Part shown: piece by piece, positions 59,638 to 64,000 of the stretch
How positions within the stretch are numbered: the first letter of the stretch is position 1
Layout: each line of letters begins with the position of its first letter
Source: CAVWSM01 sp963798505
GTDB taxonomy: Bacteria; Actinomycetota; Actinomycetes; Jiangellales; Jiangellaceae
Reading direction: 5' to 3'
Length of the DNA stretch: 64,000 bases
NCBI GenBank assembly: GCA_963798505.1
Contig: CAWCTX010000005.1
Span: 868,001-932,000 of the forward strand
Translations under genes and position numbers: made by a program
Notes under the pieces: generated by a model
Databases searched by the model: none
Told to the model about the DNA's origin: nothing
What the model saw: only the letters and a program-made list of their open reading frames with translations

Positions 59638-61032
59638 TCACCCCGCCGCGGAATTGTCCGGTTGCGGCGCAGTGGGTCTGGCCGGCGGCGGTCCAGCGCT
59701 GAGACCCTCACGCATGTAGGGCGGGGCGAGCCAACGCAGCAGGTGGTAGCCGGCGAGCAGCACAATCGTGCCGAGGGCGATGCCTTCGAGGATGAAGTCG
59801 TCGGTGATCAGGTGCCGTACTGGGCCGATGGCCAGAATGATCCCGGCGCCGATCGGCACCAGGTTGATCGGGTTGCCGAAATCCACCCGGTTCTCGACCC
59901 AGATCTTCGCGCCGAGCAGGCCGATCATGCCGTAGAGCACCACCGTGACGCCGCCGAGCACACCTTCGGGCGTGGCCGCGACGAGCGCGCCGAACTTCGG
60001 GATCAGACCGAACAGGATCGCGACCACGCCGGCGACGTAGTAGGCCGCCGTCGAGTAGATGCGCGTCGCTGCCATGACCCCGATGTTTTCCGCGTACGTC
60101 GTCGTCGGGGAGCCACCCACCGACGTGGCAACGGCTGTGCCGATTCCGTCGGCCATGATGGCGCGGCCGATGACCGGGTCAAGGTCGTCACCGGTCATCT
60201 CCGCGACGGCTTTGACGTGGCCGGTGTTCTCGGCGATGAGCGCGATTATTGCTGGCAGGACGAGGACGATGGCCGACCACTTGAAATCGGGGCCGTGGAA
60301 GTCGGGGAACCCGAACCAGTCGGCGTCACCGACAGGCCCGAAGTCAAGGCGGTCCTGGGTGAACGTCTCGCCGGAAACCGGGTTGGTGACGGTGATCGGC
60401 GCCGCCCACGGCGTCAAGCAGCCAGGACAGCACGAAGCCGAACACGAGCGCGAGCAGGATGGCGATTCGTGCCAGGAACCCCCGAAGGAGCACCGTGAAG
60501 AGGAAGACCGCCGATCATCGTGATGAGCGCGACCCACCGGTCCTGCCACCAGTAGAAGTCGGCCACCACGAACGCGAGGCCGAACCCGATGAGCATCACC
60601 ACGCCGCCGGTGACCGCAGGCGGGAAGATCTTGTGGATGACCTGGATCCCGAGCAGGCTGATCGGCGATGCCCGCCGCCGCCAGCACGAGGCCGGCCACG
60701 AGGATCGAGCCGGTGACCACTGCGCTGTCGCCACCTGCCGCCCGGATCGCGAACACGCCACCGACGAACGATGCGCTCGTGCCCAGATAGCTCGGAACCC
60801 GGTTCTGCGTGATGAGCAGGAACAGGAGGGTCGCGACACCGGACATCATGATCGCGACGTTGGGGTCGAGGCCCATCACGATCGGGAAGACGAACGTGGC
60901 GCCGAACATGGCCACCACGTGCTGCGCACCGATCCCTGCCGTGCGGCCCCACGAGAGCCGTTCGTCAGGTCTGACGACCTCGCCCGGTGGCGGCGTCTTG
61001 CCGCCGTGGACGACCTTCCACTGGAACGCCAT
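59638..61032 (-). CDS. Uracil/xanthine permease, NCS2 family (three apparent frameshifts)
   Basis: Nucleobase transporter of about 464 residues with 12-14 membrane segments. Starts MAFQWKVVHGGKTPPPGEVV; contains PSYLGTSASFVGGVFAIRAA, the family motif region ALIAENTGHVKAVAEMTGDD, SVGGSPTTTYAENIGVMAAT and VLGGVTVVLYGMIGLLGAKI. GxxxTTTYAENIG is typical for UraA-like uracil carriers. Single-base insertions near 60667, 60508 and 60402 sum to three and so return to the original frame, which is a neat internal proof that they are artefacts. First gene of the catabolic operon; imports the starting nucleobase. Confidence 0.92.
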   Translation of the reverse strand: MAFQWKVVHGGKTPPPGEVVRPDERLSWGRTAGIGAQHVVAMFGATFVFPIVMGLDPNVAIMMSGVATLLFLLITQNRVPSYLGTSASFVGGVFAIRAAGGDSAVVTGSILVAGLVLAAAGIADQPARDPGHPQDLPACGHRRRGDAHRVRPRVRGGRLLLVAGPVGRAHHDDRRSSSSRCSFGGSWHESPSCSRSCSASCCPGCLTPWAAPITVTNPVSGETFTQDRLDFGPVGDADWFGFPDFHGPDFKWSAIVLVLPAIIALIAENTGHVKAVAEMTGDDLDPVIGRAIMADGIGTAVATSVGGSPTTTYAENIGVMAATRIYSTAAYYVAGVVAILFGLIPKFGALVAATPEGVLGGVTVVLYGMIGLLGAKIWVENRVDFGNPINLVPIGAGIILAIGPVRHLITDDFILEGIALGTIVLLAGYHLLRWLAPPYMREGLSAGPPPARPTAPQPDNSAAG

Positions 61033-61086
61033 GCGAGTCCTCCAGGACACCCTGCCGGCCTGCGCCGGCCAACGACCCCCCGTCGG

Positions 61087-61102
61087 CGTGACGTCTGTCA
61101 CG
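61087..61102. promoter_or_regulatory. Palindrome in the divergent promoter region of the catabolic cluster
   Basis: CGTGACGTCTGTCACG: perfect 6-base arms CGTGAC/GTCACG with 4 between. It lies between the divergent permease and DUF2877 genes (61033-61219), where one operator could control both transcripts. No clear -10/-35 was found nearby, and no regulator gene is in the window. Confidence 0.4.
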
Positions 61103-61219
61103 TGTCGGCTCACAATGGCGGATCCCCGGCGGTGGATGGAAGAGGAATCGCCGTACGACATCTCGTGGTGTCATGATCGAGAAAATCAGGCCCACCCACC
61201 CAGGTGATGGAGGGTTCAC

Positions 61220-61986
61220 GTGACATCGCGGCAAGGCGCGTTCTCCACCGCCCTGCGCGATGCGCTTGCCGCCGCGCCAGCTCCCGCGCGGGCCGTCGGT
61301 GTGTTGCCGGAGGTCGTGCACTTCGCCACCAACAACCCGGATGCACCGCTGCTCTGCCTCGCGACGCCTCGGGCCGTGCGGCTGCCGTGCTCGGTGGTGG
61401 TGCCGGACCTGCCGATGGTCACGGAGGGCGACGAGGTCTGGCTCGGCGCCGGTTCGTTGCGGGTAGGCGACATCGAGGTACGGGTTGGCCGATGGTGGCG
61501 GCCTCCGACGCCAAGGCTGGTCGACGTGGACGCGGCCCGGTCACGCGCAGCCGCGCTGGACCTCCCGAATTGCAACGCTCTGCACGAATCCCTCGGCGTC
61601 GTCCGCGGCACAGGACGCTGCAATCCGCGGTTGGAGAGCTGCTCGGGGCCGGTCCGGGGCTGACGCCGACCGGGGACGACCTGCTCGCCGGCGCGCTGGT
61701 GACGCTGCGCGCGGCCCAGAGCCCGCTGGCCGATGACCTCGCCGCTGCGGTGGCAGCGGCCCAACCGGATGTACGGACCACGCTGGTGTCGGCCGCGCTG
61801 CTCAAGCACGCGGGGCGGGGCCAGTGCATCCCGGAGCTGGCCGCGCTGCTGCGCGCTCTCGACGGTCGGGGCAGCCTCGACCGGGCCGTGAGGGACCTGC
61901 ATGCGGTCGGGAGCACATCGGGTGACGCCCTGACAGCCGGAGTGCGGGTGGCACTCCTCGAGCTCGACGACGGCCCGCAGTCGTGA
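61220..61986 (+). CDS. DUF2877 protein, AllH-like oxamate-type carbamoyltransferase subunit (apparent frameshift)
   Basis: About 255 residues when joined. N-terminal part FSTALRDALAAAPAPARAVG, VHFATNNPDAPLLCLATP; C-terminal part has the family hallmark GAGPGLTPTGDDLLAGALVT and GSTSGDALTAGVRVALLE. The frame changes near 61610. E. coli AllH (YlbF, DUF2877) forms oxamate carbamoyltransferase with AllF (FdrA) and AllG (YlbE, DUF1116). GTG start at 61220 with GGAGGG upstream; the stop overlaps the fdrA start (GTGA). Confidence 0.85.
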
Positions 61987-63471
61987 CCAAGCTGATCGAG
62001 GTACGGCGCGGTGCCTACCGCGACTCGGTGCGGCTCATGCAGGTGAGCCGCGCGCTGCAGACCGAGCCGGGCGTCACCGCTGCACTCGTCGCCATGGCCA
62101 CCGACCTCAACCTCGACCTGCTGAGCGACATGGGATTCGAGCGACCGGCCGACGCGACACCCAACGACATGCTGGTCGCCCTGGACGCCGACGACGAGGG
62201 AGCGATGTCGCGCGCACTCGCCCGCCTCGACGTGGTCCTCGCCGAACGCGCCAAGGTGAGCGAGGGCCCCATCGGCGTGCCAAGCCCGCACACCATTGGC
62301 AGCGCGGTGCGCCGCCTCGACGCGACACTCGCGCTGGTCTCCACCGCAGGCAACCACGCGTTCGTCGAGGCGATGGACGCGCTCGACGCCGGGCTCTCGG
62401 TCATGGTCTTCAGCGACAACGTGCCTGTGGAGCAGGAAGTCGCCCTCAAGAACACCGCAGCCGAGCGCGGACTGCTGGTCATGGGGCCCGACTGCGGGAC
62501 CGCTGTCGTCGGCGGCGTCGCGCTTGGTTTCGCCAACGTCGTCAAACCCGGACCGGTCGGCCTGGTCGCCGCGTCCGGCACGGGCGCGCAACAGCTCATG
62601 TCGCTGCTCGACGCCGCCGACGTCGGGATCAGCCATTGCCTGGGTGTGGGTGGCCGTGACCTGTCCGCCGCCGTAGCCGGGCGCTCGACGCTGGCCGCCC
62701 TCGATCTGCTGGCCGCCGACGACGCGACCGAGCTGATCGTGGTGGTCTCCAAACCGCCCGCGGCTGCCGTTGCCGACGACGTACGACGGCACGCCGCGAC
62801 GCTCGGCAAACCGGTGCGCTTCGCGCTGCTCGGCCCCGGTCAGCCCGATCTGACCGAGACAGCAGCGGACGTGGTCCGCGCGCTCGGCGGCGACTGGGAC
62901 CCGCCCCGCTGGTGGCCGGCGCCGGTCGCGCGGACGGGCTCCTACCCGACCATCCGCGGCATCTTCTCCGGCGGCACGCTCTGCGAGGAGGCGCTGGTGA
63001 TCGCGGGCGAGATCCTTGGTCCTGTACGGTCCAACATCCCGCTCGATCCCGATGACGACCTCGGCGACGACCTCGATCCGTCGGGCCGGCACGCCATGAT
63101 CGACTTCGGCGACGACCGGCTCACTCGAGGCCGCCCGCACCCCATGATCGACAGCTCGCTGCGAGTGGCGCGGCTGCTCGCGGAGGCGGGCGACCCGACC
63201 TGCGGAGTCCTGCTGCTCGATGTGGTGCTCGGTCACGGCGCGCACCCCGACCCGGCGAGTGAGCTTGGCCCCGGCGATCGCCGCTGCGCATCAACGCGCC
63301 GCTGAGGACGGCCGCGATGTGGCCGTCGTCGTCACGCTCGTCGGTACAGACGGTGACCCGCAAGGGCTGGAGCGGCAGGCTCTCGCGCTGCGCGACGCCG
63401 GCGCGTCGGTGCACCTGTCCAATGCCGCGGCCGTGCGTAAGGCGGTCGAGCTCCTTGGGGACGACACATGA
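61983..63471 (+). CDS. fdrA: FdrA-like protein, AllF-type carbamoyltransferase subunit (apparent frameshift)
   Basis: About 495 residues when joined. Succinyl-CoA synthetase-like fold: N-terminal KLIEVRRGAYRDSVRLMQVS, CoA-binding-like domain GLLVMGPDCGTAVVGGVALG and VGLVAASGTGAQQLMSLLDA, then SHCLGVGGRDLSAAVAG and a histidine loop DVVLGHGAHPDPASEL. In E. coli FdrA is the AllF subunit of oxamate carbamoyltransferase, splitting oxalurate to oxamate and carbamoyl phosphate. One extra G near 63264 shifts the last 65 residues. Coupled to DUF2877 before and DUF1116 after by 4-base overlaps, like the E. coli allFGH locus but in order H-F-G. Confidence 0.9.
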
Positions 63472-64000
63472 CCGCGGCCGACCTGCTCGCGACGGAGCCG
63501 CGCGTGGTTACCGTCGGCATCGAGCTGCTGGCGGATGCCTTGGCGGCGCAGGCCGTACGCACTCTTGCCGTCGACTGGCGACCGCCGCCGCCGGACGCTC
63601 GAACGCCCGCTGGCCGCGGTGATGGGTGACGCGCGACGAGTCGCCGCCAACACCGAGGCGCTTGATCGGATGCTGCGGTCGACCGCGACGTTGGTGGACG
63701 TACGACCGGCGAGCGAGGCGCTCGGGCTGCAACACGGCGAGTTCCTGCACGCCGGTCCGCCGATCGAGTGGGACCGCGCGTCGGGACCGATGCGCGGCGC
63801 CCTGATCGGGGCGATGCTCTTCGAGGGGTTGGCCGACACGCCCGAGCAGGCCGAGCAGCGCCTGGCGCGCGGCGACGCGACGTGGGAGCCGTGCCACCAC
63901 CGCGGCGCGGTCGGCCCGATGGCGGGTGTCATGTCGCCGTCCATGTGGGTGTTCGAGCTGCGCGACGAGGTCAACGACCGTACGGCCTGGTGCTCGCTCA
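63468..64000 (+). CDS. DUF1116 protein, AllG-like carbamoyltransferase subunit (partial, apparent frameshift)
   Basis: Runs off the right edge; about 177 residues are visible. Starts MTAADLLATEPRVVTVGIEL (ATG overlapping the fdrA stop), then after one extra base near 63600 continues VMGDARRVAANTEALDRMLR, EFLHAGPPIEWDRASGPMRG and GAVGPMAGVMSPSMWVFEL, which are typical of YlbE/DUF1116. E. coli AllG (YlbE) is the third subunit of oxamate carbamoyltransferase. The remaining half should lie in the next window. Confidence 0.88.

Overview
The window is a high-GC chromosomal segment of an actinomycete. Four things support this: an actinobacterial-type 23S rRNA with the extra H54a segment, the steA/mctB/murJ-like/recN/nadK/tlyA block, infC starting at an AUC codon, and near-universal G/C third codon positions. 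I could not assign an order from the sequence alone.

Layout. (1) 1-15,736, all minus strand: an N-terminal piece of trpB2, a NUDIX hydrolase, pyrG, a GT4 glycosyltransferase, a MurJ-like flippase, a MraY/WecA-like membrane protein, mctB, steA, recN, nadK, tlyA, a small unknown, a phasin-like protein, a HAD phosphatase, an SSB-like protein and a TPR protein with a charged Arg/Asp-rich N-terminus. (2) 15,805-21,371: one complete rRNA operon on the minus strand (16S, 23S, 5S) with promoter, leader and terminator and no spacer tRNA. (3) 21,588-32,199: tyrS, a 3-methyladenine DNA glycosylase and a complete overlapping arginine operon argCJBDFRGH, with two ArgR boxes over its promoter. (4) 32,333-38,233, mixed strands: an ArsR-like regulator with an SRPBCC protein, an MFS exporter, a DHFR-like reductase, a pair of unknown genes and a membrane-anchored unknown. 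(5) 38,260-45,605: pheT, pheS, an rRNA methyltransferase, rplT, rpmI, infC, a DUF1844 gene and sseB. (6) 45,615-64,000: a catabolic supercluster.

The supercluster is the most interesting part. Leftward from 61,032 run a uracil/xanthine-type permease, a three-subunit molybdenum hydroxylase, its CoxG-like partner, a nitrilase-fold amidase, a hydantoinase/oxoprolinase pair (HyuA, HyuB), a CodA-like amidohydrolase, a class III CoA-transferase, a carbamate kinase and a barbiturase/cyanurate-hydrolase-family ring-opening enzyme. Rightward from 61,220 run DUF2877, FdrA and DUF1116, the three subunits related to E. coli oxamate carbamoyltransferase (AllH, AllF, AllG). My proposal, which is inference, is an energy-conserving oxidative pyrimidine route: uracil to barbiturate to ureidomalonate, then phosphorolytic removal of the carbamoyl group to malonamate plus carbamoyl phosphate. 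Carbamate kinase would recover ATP, the amidase would make malonate, and the CoA-transferase would make malonyl-CoA.

Quality note. About sixteen genes, including the essential pheT and nadK, are interrupted by single-base frame changes, nearly all explained by one extra base in a short homopolymer. I treat them as uncorrected assembly errors and give the reconstructed spans. No CRISPR array, insertion sequence, prophage or tRNA gene was seen.
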